Origin: Struthio camelus
Taxonomy: Eukaryota; Chordata; Aves; Struthioniformes; Struthionidae
Reading direction: 5' to 3'
Length of the DNA stretch: 64,000 nucleotides
NCBI RefSeq assembly: GCF_040807025.1
Contig: NC_090968.1
Location: 4,577,906-4,641,905 of the forward strand
Each line of letters begins with the position of its first letter. Within the stretch, counting starts at the first letter, position 1. Below the pieces are notes generated by a model. The model worked only from the letters and a program-made list of their open reading frames with translations, made no database searches and had not been told where the DNA came from. Of this stretch, positions 1 to 14,010 are shown piece by piece. Both the position numbers and the translations under genes were made by a program.

Positions 1-3000
1 TGAAAAAATAGCTTTTTTGAAGGTGGTAGTGGGAATGCAGGAGGAACAAACACATATCACCTTGTATTGCACTACTGTTTGGTCAAGATCAGACCTTAAA
101 GTGATTTAAAATCCTGCAAGTTTTCTAGCATAACAGAATCAAAAAGAACCTTCAGCATTTACTTCCTTCTCGAGTACCAGCTGCTGCATTTTGTGCTTTA
201 ACAATCACATATTCCTACTGAAGTGCTATATAATTGTTAGCAATTATCATCATTTGTTTTTTCCCCTCCCCTACAGCTACATTAAAGATTTTTGTAGTGT
301 AAATGAATGCACTGATTTGTCTAACCTAGAGCCAATGTTAAACCAAAGATAGAATACCATTTTCATTCAAGAACGGAGCTGGCTGGAAAGCATCCAAAAG
401 TTTGAAATTTTGATGATGGGTTGTTTTTTCTCCAAAAGTTTTGCTGTGTTTTCTAAGCCACTTAATAGAGGTTGAAAAGTTATACAAAAATCAAAAAATA
501 TTTTGAGCACCAAAAAATATTTATCCTATATTTAACCAGTCCCGGCACAAAAATCAGATACGTTAAACGCTGGAATTACAATTACAGATGCTGTTACACA
601 AAACAGTAACATATTTCAATAACATCTAGCTTCTAACAAATAAGTTGCTTTTAAATGAGATTATAACTACCTTGTCAGATTCCCCAATTACTGAATTTTA
701 GTTCTTCAGAACAAAAGCAGGAGCTATTAGGGCTGTAGTAGATTCTGTCCTCTCTGGATTAGGTGCCAGAAAATGCATGAATGCATGAAACTGACCAATT
801 ATATATGTATATATATATTTTTTTTCTAACTCTTTTCTGGCTCTTCAGTACATTTACAATCTATACATTTGTTAGTACCATAAATGATCTGTCTTTCAAC
901 ATTTTTGGTTTCTTTTGGGGACACAGGAAAACAGATCTGAATACAGGTACCGACCAAATAATCATACAAAATATTATTCAGGGCTCTTAAACTGAGATAC
1001 CATAAACCAGATTTTGATCTTCAGCGACAGTGGTGTAAATTGTAGCAGTTTCAGTAATATAAATTCATTTCTTGCAGGCACAAGGACAAAGGGGGACAAA
1101 GTCCTAGAGCAAATTAATGTGAAAGTTATCCACTGGATTATGGACTTCTGCACTACTTAGTATCACCTGTGCTTCCATGAAGCTTAAAACAAGCTTTCTC
1201 ACTGCTTTCTGCATTTATAAATGCAGAAAAGAAAGAAAGAGAAGAAAAGTGCAGAGGAACTATGGTTCCAGACTATATAAGAAAATGCAGAAGTTTGGAA
1301 TATTTTATTTAATTTTTTATTCACTCATTTTGCATCCTCTGTTTGGAAAGAGTTGGCTAAGTGTGTCAGTTTCCTGCCTTAATTGGAGTTTCTGTCTACC
1401 GAGATCTGCAGTAAGTAATAAATAGATTCTCACCTACCTACTTTCTGAAGCTATTCAAAGCCCACCTGGACTACTGATGTTCTTGCTCACAATGGAGAAT
1501 AGAGAAGGAGCTGAAGGATTTGACATAGCCTGAAACAGACACTTAATAAATAGTGTTCTCTTGAAGTGATTCAAACCAGCTGGCCTCAGTGAAATGGTGT
1601 AGAATTTAACTCGGGAGAATGAAATAAAAGATAAAGTGAGAATAAATTCATCTTTTGCTTCCCAGCCTCTCCTTCCTCACTCCCTCCTCCCTCAAGGCAA
1701 CAAACCTGTTTTTTATAACCATAAAGAGAAGAGGAAAAAGAAAATCTAGGAATTTCTGCTAAAAGAAATCAGCCAAATTTAAACTGTTCCAAAAACATGA
1801 AAACTATCTGAAAATCTTCTACATCTCCAAGAGACTAGTAATTCCCAACATTTGGCTGCTTAGCTTCAAAAATTAAGAGAGGAAGAAAAAATTTAAACAC
1901 ACAGGAACAAGATTTTCAGTCATGAGTAATGATTTTCAGGGACCGAAATACACTGAAAAACACCTGCCTTACTGATAACCGAGTCCCTTTAAGATATGTC
2001 ACATTGGACTGCCTGGAACAGATTGGCCTAAAGTAAGATTTTTCACTTTGGGAAAATCTTAGCTCCCAGATTTTCCATTAAAATAATATCAATCTTTCTT
2101 AATCCCTAAAGCACTCTTTTTAATTCCCAAAGGAGTCACAAAGTGTTTCAGAACCAGTGGGTACAGGAACCTCTATGTTCAAGCAAAGTCCAACTGCTAC
2201 TTGGGTGATGAGCAGCAGCTGTCAAACAACACACAGCAATGCTGCTCAGCCCATTTAACGCTTCAGAGTATTCCAGCCAAGTAAAAGTACAGGGAAAAAC
2301 TAAGAATGTAGAACATCATTAGCTAACATGAAGTTTGACCAGCATGACCAGGCCAATATCCCTTTATATAATAAGGTTTTATAGGTTCTTTAATTATCAC
2401 ATGGGTCATGCTTTCCTAGATCCAGGTAACACTTCTAAGCCTCCCATCCACAGCCACACACAAGTAGCAAGCACCTGTTTAACAGATACTCTTTCTAGAG
2501 ATGTCTTGAGGATGCAGGCCCTGCTAGAACTGCGAATCCAACACTTCAGTGGTTCTGCAAGACCTAGCTTGTGTCAGCAGAACCAGCACCGAAATGAACC
2601 TAATAAAACCCGATTGCTCCCTGCCCGCCATCTTTCACCCCTGTACTGAGCTCTTTAGCATATACTACTACTATCCGCTACCCAGCTAATGAAAGGTTGA
2701 TTATAGTTACACCTGACAAAATCAGTGCAGTCAGTACAATGCATATAAAACAAGAACAAATAAAACTTAAGCTTTTTTCCCCCTCCCCCCTTCTGGTTTA
2801 CAGGCGCATTCACCCTTATAGCCAGGAGCTAAATACGTATATCAGAGATAGCAAAGAAGAAAATCTGAAAAACATACCTAAAAGCTATTGTACAGCTAAA
2901 GAAATTCAGTGAGCTACGGCCTGAAGGATTTTATTTACGTGAGGTTTCTGTCCAAGACAAAGAGGCAGAAAGTTGGTTTTCAGACATAACAAACTAAAAG

Positions 3001-5924
3001 AGAAAAAATAATATTTTTAGAAATTTCAGTGCTCTAAAAGCTCATTTGTCATAAGACACATGATAATTGACTTGAAGAAATGCAAGCACTGGCTTAGAGC
3101 TTGTGTTCAGAGGTCATAAGCCTGAGGTTGCAAGGTAGTGGAAGAACACGCTCAGACAGGGAGGGACAGATTCTGATCTTACTTGTAGTGATACAAAGCT
3201 TGAATGAATCCTCTGATAATTCAGCAGTAATTGTAATATATTTTACATGGACCTCTTTATGAAAGCTGTTTGGAAAAAATTCAGAAGTCACAGGCCTGGA
3301 CTAGCATCTTTTGACAGCCACACCTTGATTATGTCTCATTCACAAGAAAGAAATTGTTTTTTTCCTACCAAAACACTAGTGAAAATTACACAGCCAACTC
3401 TACAGCTGAAAGAACCACCTCTGGAACGGAAATTCCTACTAGTTTGAGAGGAGGAAAAGGATTGTTTTTATCATTTTTTAAAGGAAGTTTCATTTGCAAT
3501 GAAGCAGTTCATCTTGTAAGGCTGAAAGACATCAGTAAGCTAGTACAAAATCTGATATGAGACCGAGTTTTTCCTCAATTGCTTTTGCATTTAAGTCTTC
3601 CTTTTAAAAAAGTTTTTTGTAACTGATCTGTTTGCAACTGGGCTTTACATTTTGACAAAACTGCTTCTTCTAAACAGAAGACAATGCCACCAAAAATTGA
3701 CTACACCTCCTAACCACAATCAACTTGCAATGCAGTCTGCGTGCCTCTGAGCCTTTACTGCAACAGCAGTAGCAGTATAAAGCACCTCCTCCTATAAGAC
3801 GGAGGGCACTGTCCTGGCTGTGACAGAATAACTTCTACTAAATAACTCAGTTTCACTTAAAAGTTCTTTTTTTTTTTTTCTTAAAAAAAAAAAAAAAACA
3901 AAAACGCACTATACCAAAACTTTGCTTTGAAAAAAATCTCTGCTTCAAAACTGCAGTCACTTAGAGGACCATTGATTTTCAGTAGACTACCCTTTTCAAA
4001 ACAGTATCAAAATCAACACTCACTTAAAAAAAAAAATCTTATTAGCAGTCCAATTTATTTTATAAACCTAATTATTGGTGACTTGTTTACATGGAAAAGC
4101 TCAGCTAGTATAAGCCAATGTATGAATTTTAATAATTATATTGATATAAATCTCCCCATGAAATCTATTCTTATAGCATTACGCATTTACAGATCTTCTT
4201 TTAGGAGTGTACATGCAAAGCTACACCAGTTAAGGTGCAGTAGTAAAACTTTGAAACAGAAAAGATCTAAGTTTAATTAAGTCAAATCCCATAAATTCAC
4301 TACTGTGTGGAAAGGATAAGTATGAGAGGAGTACATCAATAACAACTCCTGAGTCCTCTTTTTGAGGAGATTGTAACACAAAACAGGAATGTCAACAGAA
4401 GTGGATTAGACTACAAGGAGTCCAGCAGCTTATTTGGAAATGCCTAACAACAAGTAGAATCCAGATATCATTTAACATTTTATTGCAGTTAGCATTTCTA
4501 TATAGGAATGTGAGCTTCCAGGTAGTTCTTCCATCCTCACTTTTCCCACTCACATTCTCCCACAGTGAGAATGTGCAGCAATAGCAAGAAAATAAAAACC
4601 CATTGATCCAATCTCAGAGAATAGGCTATAATTCAGGGAAAGACAGATATTCAAGCAAGGCCAATGGTTGGAGATAGCTTGATGTAACCATATACAAAAG
4701 CTGGAACAGCATTTCCACAGTCTTGAATGGGCAGATGAAATGGTAAACCTATGGAGCACCATTTTATATCTGACATTACAATCTTCCTCAGTGATCTTCC
4801 CTTCCCTGCCTATATCAACGCTGCTTTTGCCAGGACAACGTTTCCCTGTGCCGTCCAACATCCTTGGCTTGATCATAAAATAATTCTATTCAGAAAAGGA
4901 AGAGCAGAGATCATCCACTCTTTTTTCATGGTCATAAACACTTGTCTCAAACTGAAGAGCATAGGAAGTATGTGTTTTACTGTCCCAATTATATAATAGA
5001 AAATGTGTGCATTCTTCCCTTTTCTTTCTAGAAACAAAAGTTTACTCCTGCCAGAATACTGAATTTTAGGCAAAGTTTAATAAAAAAGTTGTTTCCTTTT
5101 TTAAGATGAAGTTTATATTAAGATACTGTGCTGAAAAGTAACTGTATCTTTAATGACCCAGCCTGCTGTTTGGGAGGTTCTGTGTGCTTTTCAGATTTAC
5201 ATGGAAAGCATGATTTAAAATCAGAAACTTCTCTGAAAATAGCAGATGTATTTGGATAAAAGGCCTCACTCGGCTCCTTTTGTCCCGTCTCCCAGTTAAG
5301 CAGTGCTATTATCTAAAAAGAACAAAACACCAAGACTGTAATTTTTACGGCATCCACCAGGCTTTGGACTTCCAGTTGCATTCATTTTATTAGGAACTGA
5401 GTAATCAAATTCCTTGGGCAGCTTGGGACATTCTGAAAGCAACATTTTCACTGAATTATAAACAGAATAAAAATTCCAGTTGTTGAAAGTAAAATACTTG
5501 TAAAAAAACATGTCACCTCCCCTACTGCTGTGGTTGGTGGAAATGGTCTTTTAAAATCTGCTTCTGCAGCCAGTTAACGAAACAACACCTTCAGCATACA
5601 ATTCACAGAAGCCTGTGTTGGTGCTGAAGTCCATGGTTCAACTTGTGCCAACCACCTGCTGTCATGGTTTCTTTTCACATGAACTCCCAGATTGTTAGGG
5701 ATGTTAGTCTAGGGACACATTTCTGAACCAGGGCTTCATTATACACCGCTATGCACCAAGGTTCATTTTTCAGTCTAAAGCTAATAAACAAAGAGTTGAA
5801 CCAACGAGGCAGAGTAGGATCAAGTCTTAAACTTTTATACCTTAATTTTAATGAAACAATGCTCTGCTCTGGCAGAAGTCTTTCTTCTAAAGTTTTTAAA
5901 GCTATTTATAGGACAGAGCTCCTG

Positions 5925-6050
5925 TTTCTATGTCATACACAGGGAAATTGAGGAAGAAAGCTGTGCAATGACTTGTCCAAAGTCATATAGAAAGCCTACA
6001 GAAGGAACAGAAGTAGATCCTGACAGACTCACACTCCAGTTCTCTCTCCA
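5925..6050 (-). repeat. MIR-type SINE remnant
   Basis: The stretch reads like the reverse complement of a MIR core: a segment like 'gggaaattgagg', then 'caatgacttgtccaaagtca', then an 'agaagtagatcctgac' segment in the place of the 'gagccgggattcgaaccc' part. Divergence is high, as expected for an ancient amniote SINE. Ends are approximate. Confidence 0.55.
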
Positions 6051-7519
6051 CCAGCTCAGGTAGAATCCAACAATATTTAAAGCCTGTGGAATATCACAAA
6101 GATGCTATAATGCACAGAGGTCTCATGAAATGGTGACCTCACTATGCTAAGAACTGAACAAACACAGGGAAAGAGGTTCCTTGTTCTAAAAAACAAGCTA
6201 TCTAGCCATTTTTTCCATGTGGAGGGAGGGGAAGAAGGGGGAGCGGAAGGAGGAGAAATCAGCCAACAGGAGGTACGGAACAGGAACCAACCTCATCTAT
6301 CCATTGCTTCACAGGACGGAAACAACCCAATTTTGGGGCCCAAGTCTGACCCGCTGCAGTACTTAAAACAAAAAACAAACAAACCACACACAACCCCAAC
6401 ACAAAAGACAATTTGATTAAAAAAAAAAAAAACCCACCTCTATTGAGAGCTGGGACAGAGCCCTCACTAGTTATGGTATAAACAGTACAGCTGTCCCAGC
6501 AACAGGGCAGACCTCCCACACCCAACGTGTTGCAGAGCTTACAAATGCTCCATAAGGCTATCAAGAGGCTGCAAATCACAATGCAAGCAATGCTTAGCCC
6601 GACAGGAGTAAGCCCCACAACATGCCACTAATAGTATGAAATTAGAACACAAGCCTTGATTTATGGAGGCTGGATGATTTCATGTCACTCACTCACTGTA
6701 AATCGATTAGGAGACAGCGAGGTCCTATTAGAGAGATGTCATATTCATGCAGTATTTATTGCCTGATCTCACACAAGCACACAGGGAGACCATTAATTGG
6801 GCCCAGCCTTCCCAGGGACAAGAAGCTCCCAGTGCAAAGGAATCACCACAGCTCCTGAATAGGGGGGATGGGATACGTAAAAGAGATGTGCTCCAAGGTG
6901 GGACCTGCAGGCAGGAGGACTTGGGTAACACAAGATAGTTTAGATTTCATTGGTAATCAGTGACCAGGTTCTAATTGCCTTCAGTAGGCTTTGAATAAGG
7001 CTGAGTAGGTTGCTGAGCCGGCAATTCCCTGGAGCCAAAAACCTGCAATAGTCAGTGTAAGGTGGATTCACAGCACTGTTAGTACATTCCTAAAGGCAAA
7101 ACTTTGCTTATGGGGAGAAGCGTTTCAAACCCTCCTGCGTTTCCTGTGTGTTCTACCTATTTACCAATGTGTGTGAGGACCAAGACAAGTTGCACAGGAC
7201 TTTTCATCTTCAAAGAATTTCGCAAACCTGCATATCTTTGCCACTGCTTCAGAAGGATAATTACTGTAAAGCAGACAGCATGGATTTGCTTAAGTGAGAG
7301 AAGATTCTCAGTCTAATTTTAGGGATTTGAACAGAAGGCGACACTCCAGCTGGGAGAAGATTTCTACCGAAAAGAATTTTTTGATGAAAACCAGAGGGTG
7401 GGGGAATTTCACAATGTTATTTCTCTGCTTTTCCTAACCGGCTCAGTGAAATACACATGGGACAGTCACTGGTAACAGCCATTATCACCGAGGGAACTGC
7501 GATGGTCCCTGCAAAGCCT

Positions 7520-7592
7520 GTCAGCAGGATCTGAACTAGAGACCTTCTGGAACAAATACAGATCTCTACCAGATAGCTTAAAGGAATCTATT
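7520..7592 (-). repeat. tRNA-derived SINE head or tRNA pseudogene remnant
   Basis: On the minus strand a tRNA-like order is visible: an A-box-like 'AAGCTATCTGGTAGAG', an anticodon-arm-like region, then a B-box-like 'AGTTCAGATCC' at the expected spacing of about 35-40 bases. Stems no longer pair well, so this is not a working tRNA gene. It may be the head of a tRNA-derived SINE; the flank does not clearly show a MIR core. Confidence 0.4.
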
Positions 7593-8649
7593 GGGCCAAT
7601 CACTCCGGTGAGGCAGAATACACTTTGCAAGTTGTTTATACAAGGAGTTGGTCAAACTGGTGGCCTCAAAGAAGGGGTCTGCTCAGGGTACTGAACGCAG
7701 CCTTAGCAGTTCCACGTCTCCTTTCATATTTGTGAATAGCCCAAAACAGAGCAACTGGGAGTTGCTGTTGCCTTAACCTGCAGTCAAAAGAAAAGGTCCT
7801 CAAAATGCGAAAACTTACATCCCTCCACTCCTCAAAAGGGCCAGGATTAAGACAATTTACTTGAGGTTTTTAAGTTTTGTTTAAGAAAATGTTCACATAG
7901 TCAAAAATGCAATTTTCTGAGAAAAAAAGTTTATAAACAGGAAGTTTCTGATCAGTCTTAGTTCTGCTTCACCTGCCCCATAGAACCATGAGAAATATCA
8001 TCCATTTAAGGATAATAAAAAGATAGAAAATTCTCTAGCCAAGGCAGGGCATTTGATCTTCTTAAACCACACAAGGCAGACCTCTCTGGAATGAGCATTT
8101 AAACTTCAAAAAAAAGTCACTGAAGATTCACAAAATATTTCAAAACTCAGAGATACTCTTAGAATTGATCTTCTAAGAACAAACTAAACTAGTAGGAAAT
8201 CCACAGAGGAAACACTGGACAGAACGCTCCCCCCCTCTGTTACACGTGCCACAGAAACACACACATACATGCACTCTGGTCTCCCTTTCTTTAGGATGCC
8301 TATGGAGAAGAAACAAGACAACGGAGCTGGGGCTAACGTCCCTTGGTGCCCTCCAGCTCTGTTCCAACTCAAACGGGGGGGAAAAAAAAAAAAAAGGCAG
8401 GTTGCTCTCAAAAAACCCAAAAGAGTAAAAGAGTATTTATAACTTCCTGACAGACTGGATTGCATGAAGCTTCAAGATCATTTCAAAGTCTGCCTTCCCT
8501 TCTCTCTCCCCCCATTTCCTTCTAGATGATAAAACTTGTAACTCTTCAAGGACAGACATTTCTCCCCCAGATCCAGAATCAATAGCTGGCATCTGAAGAC
8601 ACCCCTCATTTTTACCACCATGTTTTCAGTGTCTCAAGCTGTCAAATCA

Positions 8650-8662
8650 CTCTCTCTCTCTC
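8650..8662. repeat. (CT)n microsatellite
   Basis: A short run of alternating C and T followed by a C-rich tract. No function inferred. Confidence 0.6.
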
Positions 8663-8968
8663 CCCCTCCTGTGGCCAGCTCAAGGCTCTGAGCTCCATTA
8701 GCAAGTGTTGCTTGAGCAGCCCTGATTTAGAAGATAACGGAAGGCACAGGAGGAAAGCCTTCCAAAGGGTTGGTTTAAGCGATAGAATAAGCATGAATCC
8801 TGGCAAAAGCCATCGTGGAACTGCCAAGAAATTCTATATGATGCAGGTGCAAATAGTTTTTTAAATTCAGACTCATTAAAATATGTATCTTGCAAAACGG
8901 ATTAAATTAAAACATCTGGGAACTAAGAGAAAAGGCTAGAGGCTTGAGAGGAGAACATAGCTACGCAG

Positions 8969-8983
8969 GCGCGCACACACACA
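8969..8983. repeat. (CG/CA)n dinucleotide tract
   Basis: A short alternating purine-pyrimidine stretch, 'gcgcgcacacacaca'. It is too short to be a strong microsatellite. Confidence 0.5.
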
Positions 8984-9158
8984 ATTACTTTGTTTCCAGT
9001 TAAAAAGTGGATTTGAAGTCCCCGGACTTCATCAGGATCCATAATTGTGGGAAAGTAACCTGAAGATGCCAAACAACAGGAAATTACCAGAAGAATCTGT
9101 CAGCACAATCAGCTGCTATTTTCATTGTTCTTTGGCAAATTTATACACAGTCGGGAAC

Positions 9159-9183
9159 ACCTGGGCTGGCACACAGCCCAGGT
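9159..9183. repeat. Inverted repeat, 9-bp perfect arms
   Basis: Arms 'acctgggct' (9159-9167) and 'agcccaggt' (9175-9183) are exact reverse complements around a 7-base loop. It lies in intergenic DNA with no nearby gene on which it could act as a terminator. Confidence 0.6.
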
Positions 9184-10561
9184 TTGACTAATTGCCAGGG
9201 GAGAGGAGCAGTCATTTGTCTTCAGTGGGGTTTCCTACACTCGCTCCTCAAAACATGTGGTTTCACTTTTCCCCTCTCTCTGCAGGAAATGGCAGGACAG
9301 TGAAACGCAGAATAAATGAGTTCGATTCCAAGAGGTTGCCTCCTCAGAGGCCACTCCAAAAATAACTGTCTTGTGAGAGGCTGTTAATAACCAAGATTCT
9401 ATATACTGTCTTCAGCAAACATTTCAAAGGCACACTGTTCCTTTTCTCCCCAGACCCTAGGTACATTAAAAACATTGTGGGGGGAAGAAAAGGAAGGCAG
9501 GGAGAGAAGGAAGAACCTCAGCAGTTAAGATTCCTGTATATTTTTGTGGGCAATTCACACTCCCTGCAAATAGCGTTGCAAGATTCCATACACCTTTAGG
9601 AAGTTGCTTGGATTTTCTTTCATGGCGGAGCAAAATATCATTACGTTTTTCTAACATTGTTTCAAAATAAGCAAGTAAGTATTTGTTAAAGAGCTTTGTC
9701 AATCTCTGTGGTCATTTGTTGAGGCGTTCCCCTTAATTTTATGTGAAGGGTGTTAGTCTCTCTCCAGCTCCTGCCTCCCATGTCCTTTGAGAATTTTGCA
9801 TACCTGATCTCAGTGGGATCACACCAATCAACAACAGAAAGACATTTATTCCCAAGAAATTAGGGTATAGCCCTACCAACAGTTACCAACATGACGTTCT
9901 TTTGATTGCACACAAAAACAAGGGCTGTTCTAGGATTTGTGAAAGCAGTCTTAGTTTCTATCCATTGCATTTCAAGGATCTATTTCCAACTGGCTAACTA
10001 TTTGAAACAGATATTTGGTGCATGTGTCTTATATTAGAAAAAGCAAGTTCTTTCCCAAACACAAATTTTGAAACAGATTTTAAAGGTACGTGACAGACAA
10101 CAGAAGAATCCCAGTAATCACCTGCATTATAGCTTTATCTTTGCCGAGACGTTGTTTTTGACATTGTAAGACTGCACTTTAAAAGATCACCTCTTTACAA
10201 GAACCACCTGTCTAAAGCGACAGCTTTTTCCTTTAACCTCAGAACATATTTTTAAGGTTAACATACCACAAAAAAAAAAAAAACACACAACCAGTTCCTT
10301 CTACTACCACTGATTCTTAACAAATCCAGGCTAAGATGTCCCCTCCATGCAGCAGAAGCATGTTTTATGTATTTCCCTTTAAATCAGGAATACTTTCTAA
10401 TTTAAATTGCATAGTATTTTACCATTTTGAATGGTGTTATGTCACAGAAGCAGCATGTTTCATATTGAAGCGTATATCCACATTTGGTATATTTTCACCT
10501 GCATCTTGTCCAAATCCTACAATGATTTAGCGTCTTGGCACTCCGACAGCAAAGAATCAAC

Positions 10562-10581
10562 TTTTTTTTTTTTTTTTTTTT
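10562..10581. repeat. Poly(T) run, 20 bases
   Basis: Uninterrupted homopolymer. It may be the reverse-strand tail of an old retroposed copy, but no source sequence or target duplication is recognisable beside it. Confidence 0.8.
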
Positions 10582-12359
10582 AAAAACATACAGCAGATGA
10601 TCATTAGGTTGGGTGAAGGAGCTAAAGGAACATTTGGGTTTGATTTGGTTTCAGTTGCAGACTCCTTAGCAGGGTAGAATCAAACTGTAATTCTAAACTG
10701 ACCCACCTTTTCTTTCCTTCCCTAAACAAAAGGTGAAAAATGTGATTGAACGTTTTACAATATGCAGCACATCATTTGTACTGCAGCACTGATAGAGTTC
10801 AGACTTGGCTTATTTTCCCTACAACTGAGATGTTTTGACATGTTTATTTGTTTAATTTGTTTATTTTGACTAGCTCCGATTATAACTGGCAGCAATGAGC
10901 AGAATTAACATTAGACAGTGTCTTAGACTTGTCGGTTACAATAACGCAAAAGGCATGGGAAGACAAATTCTCCAAAGAAGTGACAATAGCGAGAGTTTGG
11001 TTCAGCTGCATCATGGCTTTGCTAATGCATGAAAAACAAATGACAGAATAGTATTGGAACTACACCCTCTCTACTGATTTCAATGATGCAGCATCAGACC
11101 CTCAAAGAGTTTGAGACTATAACATCTCTTGAAAACAAAAAGTCTTGTTATTTACTGAGAAAGTATCCCATCTTACCCCTACCAAAACAAACATGAGATT
11201 CTCCGAACCAACAGGTTTTGGATCAGATCTTCATATGAAGAGTAAAGTCTATGCAGAGTGCTTTTACCCTTTGACGCATGGTACACCGGCCACTATTGAG
11301 TGCTACTGCTGGTAAAGAAAGGGCTCACCATCTTTCAGGACCAGATCCTTGGTTTGTTCTTTGCAGTTCATTCAACTCAGGGAACGAAGATTCTCATGAG
11401 CTTCACTTCGCTGAGAGCCTCTTCGTCCTTGTGACTTTCTTTGCACAAGACCAACGTTTTTAGGATAACAGCCTTCTGTAGGTTTGCCTTTGGGTTTTTT
11501 GTTCTTAACTGTGGACACTGAAATGTAACAAGAATTAGGAAGGAGGTGGGGAATCTATTCAGGACAAGCACTGTAAAGCAGTTTCCTCAAGCCATAGTAA
11601 TCCTTAATGTTTTGCTTCAATTCAGTTTTGAACAACATGTATTTTAACTGACAAAAGCAAGAACATTTTCTGAGCTGCTACATCCTTCACACAGGCTATC
11701 CTGCCACAATATTGCAGCCCATATGTTCCACAACATCACACTTCTCAGAGCAACCTAGGTAAATGATAATGCTAACAAATCCCCTTCTGTGCATGTAGAC
11801 AATACAGCATGTGAGTGATAAATCTGGACCTTAAGTGGCAGTTTACTCTCCCTATCTCAAGGTCCTCTGCATAGTGAAAACATCTTATTCCCTGCAAGTT
11901 TGTCTCCTGCTTCCCACCTCAAAATGCCATTTCTGGCCTCAAGTCATGACCACATACTTAGTATCAGAAAATATTCAAATAAAAATGCTGTCAGAACACT
12001 GCACTGTTAAACTACTGGGTAATTAAAGCTTTCCCTCAGCTACTGAGCCTTAAAATACCATCCATAACCCCTACCAGTTAAAGACCAAATTTTCAATTCA
12101 GATCTTTCCCATGATTCTAAAGAACCACAGACTAACTGCAAAATCCAGATAGAAATGTATATTTCCAAATGTCTGACATTTTCTAATTCAGAGTCCAAAC
12201 ATTTTCATAGTGTATACAACAGGTATCCAGGCTAGATGTCAAGTTCTTTCTTCTTTTCAAGAGGAGCATTCAGATACGGGATCAGAGATAAACTCGTGAC
12301 ACCTCATCTGCAAAAGGCAGAGAATTTTAAAAAGGGGGAGGGGAAAAAATGATCCAATT

Positions 12360-12420
12360 TTTTCCAAGAGGAGATTCTAAGGCACAAAGGAAAAAGAGAT
12401 TGACAAAGGTCCATCAAACA
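12360..12420 (-). repeat. Possible MIR-type SINE fragment
   Basis: The order 'gaggagattctaaggcacaaagg' (in part) followed by 'gattgacaaaggtccatcaa' resembles the reversed MIR core 'gaggaaactgaggcacagag ... gtgacttgcccaaggtcaca'. It is short and strongly diverged. Confidence 0.35.
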
Positions 12421-13937
12421 TAGGGGGAAAAAAAAGCACAGAAATCAACTCTATGTTTCTTATTTTTACCAGATCACCACTTTCCCCTTTCCTAGAAATG
12501 TGCATTGCCATCAGGCAAGCTTGGTGAAGCTAATATTAATACAAAGCACAACTACTAGTTGAGTAACTAAGCTGTTTAAAAACAGAGAAGACCATCTCTG
12601 TCCCAAAGAATGTGGTAATCATATAGACAAGATAAGACAAATGAAAGCTTTAAAGAAAGCGACCAGATTCAATCTGCATTTGCCATATTGAACACAGAGA
12701 TAGTTTTTATGCTCAGCTGCTCCAAGAAAAGCAAGTCATCTACATATTCCACCACTAATTATCCAGGAAAAGCAAAGATGCCACTTTACTCTTATTTTCA
12801 AGAAAATATTTTCCCAGTGTGCAGCATATCACATTATTATGTGTGAGACCATATGTGTGGCAGTGCAGGGGCCAAGTTAAGGTTCTCACGTTCACACCAA
12901 GTGCTACAGAGAGTGCGCCACATCGAAAGGGTTTGCTTTTGATACCTTTGCTCACTTGCTTTATACTTCTAATTATTTAAAAGTGATTTGAACATGCAAC
13001 CCCTCCGCCAAGCCCCGCCTTCAGTCTTGAGGTCTCTCCAACAATTGTTTAAAGATATCAACAACACCTGGAGCTACGCTAAAGCAGAACGTGTTCCTGG
13101 GCTCATTTATGCTGACTTACTCTAGGACTCAGTGTTGGCAACTACAGCAGAAGGCAACAGCCAAGAATACAATAGAAAAGTAAAGTCAAAGCACATTGGA
13201 CTCAAAAGCAAAAAACTGTAAAAAAATACCAAGCAATTCTTCTCAAATTAGTAGGAGAGGAAGATCAGGCCCTAAGTAAGGAATAGGCCAGTTTTTCCAT
13301 GGTTTCTTCTATAAATCATATGCATTTGGAGTAAAAGAAACAAAACTGCAAAAAATGCAGTTTTGGGGTATTTTTATGATAGATTGTCACATTCTTCTTG
13401 CAGCAATTCTTGTGCCTGATGGTCAGCTGGTTAGATATAAAACGGACTTTACAGAAAAAGAACTTTTGTGTACAATTTAGAGGCTTAAATGGAATTTAAT
13501 TAGTGCATAGCTTGCACGATAGTTCGTTGCACTAGGGTCAGTTTCATCATAATAGTGAAACTGAACACTTACCTTTAATTATGAAATCAGTATCGCACCA
13601 TTTTTTCTTCACTGGCAGTACCACTGCACTTGTGAGCCAGGAAAAGAGCATAATGCCCATGGTACTTACGCATGGCATAGACCACAAACACACACTGAAT
13701 GCAGCAAAAAGAACCCGAGAACCAAGATTTGTTCTAAAAAACAAACAAAAAAACCCACACAGCCCTCAAACTTTGACAAGTAAACACATTCTAGAATTCA
13801 GAGACAAGTGAAATAATTCATCCTGGTAAATTATTTGCCTAGCTCTACTACTTGCCCAGGAGCACACTATCAATGCTTAATAGTAAAGAAATCTAACTGG
13901 CTTCAAACAAGATAGACATCTATCAATTTCACAGAAC

Positions 13938-14010
13938 GCATTGGGGTGTAGTGGTTAACAGCAAACAGCATCACAATGAAAAACTGTGCAATTTCATGGC
14001 AGCTAGGTTT
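13938..14010 (+). repeat. Possible MIR head (tRNA-like) fragment
   Basis: 'ggggtgtagtggttaacagc' resembles the MIR A-box segment 'gcatagtggttaagagca'. The following B-box part is not convincing. Confidence 0.3.

Noticed and set aside
9318-9345. 'gagttcgattccaag', T-arm-like
   Set aside because: No A box or acceptor stem at tRNA spacing upstream.
1-12000. EBF2 exons at the left edge
   Set aside because: No frame with EBF-family motifs was seen; EBF2, if adjacent, lies outside.
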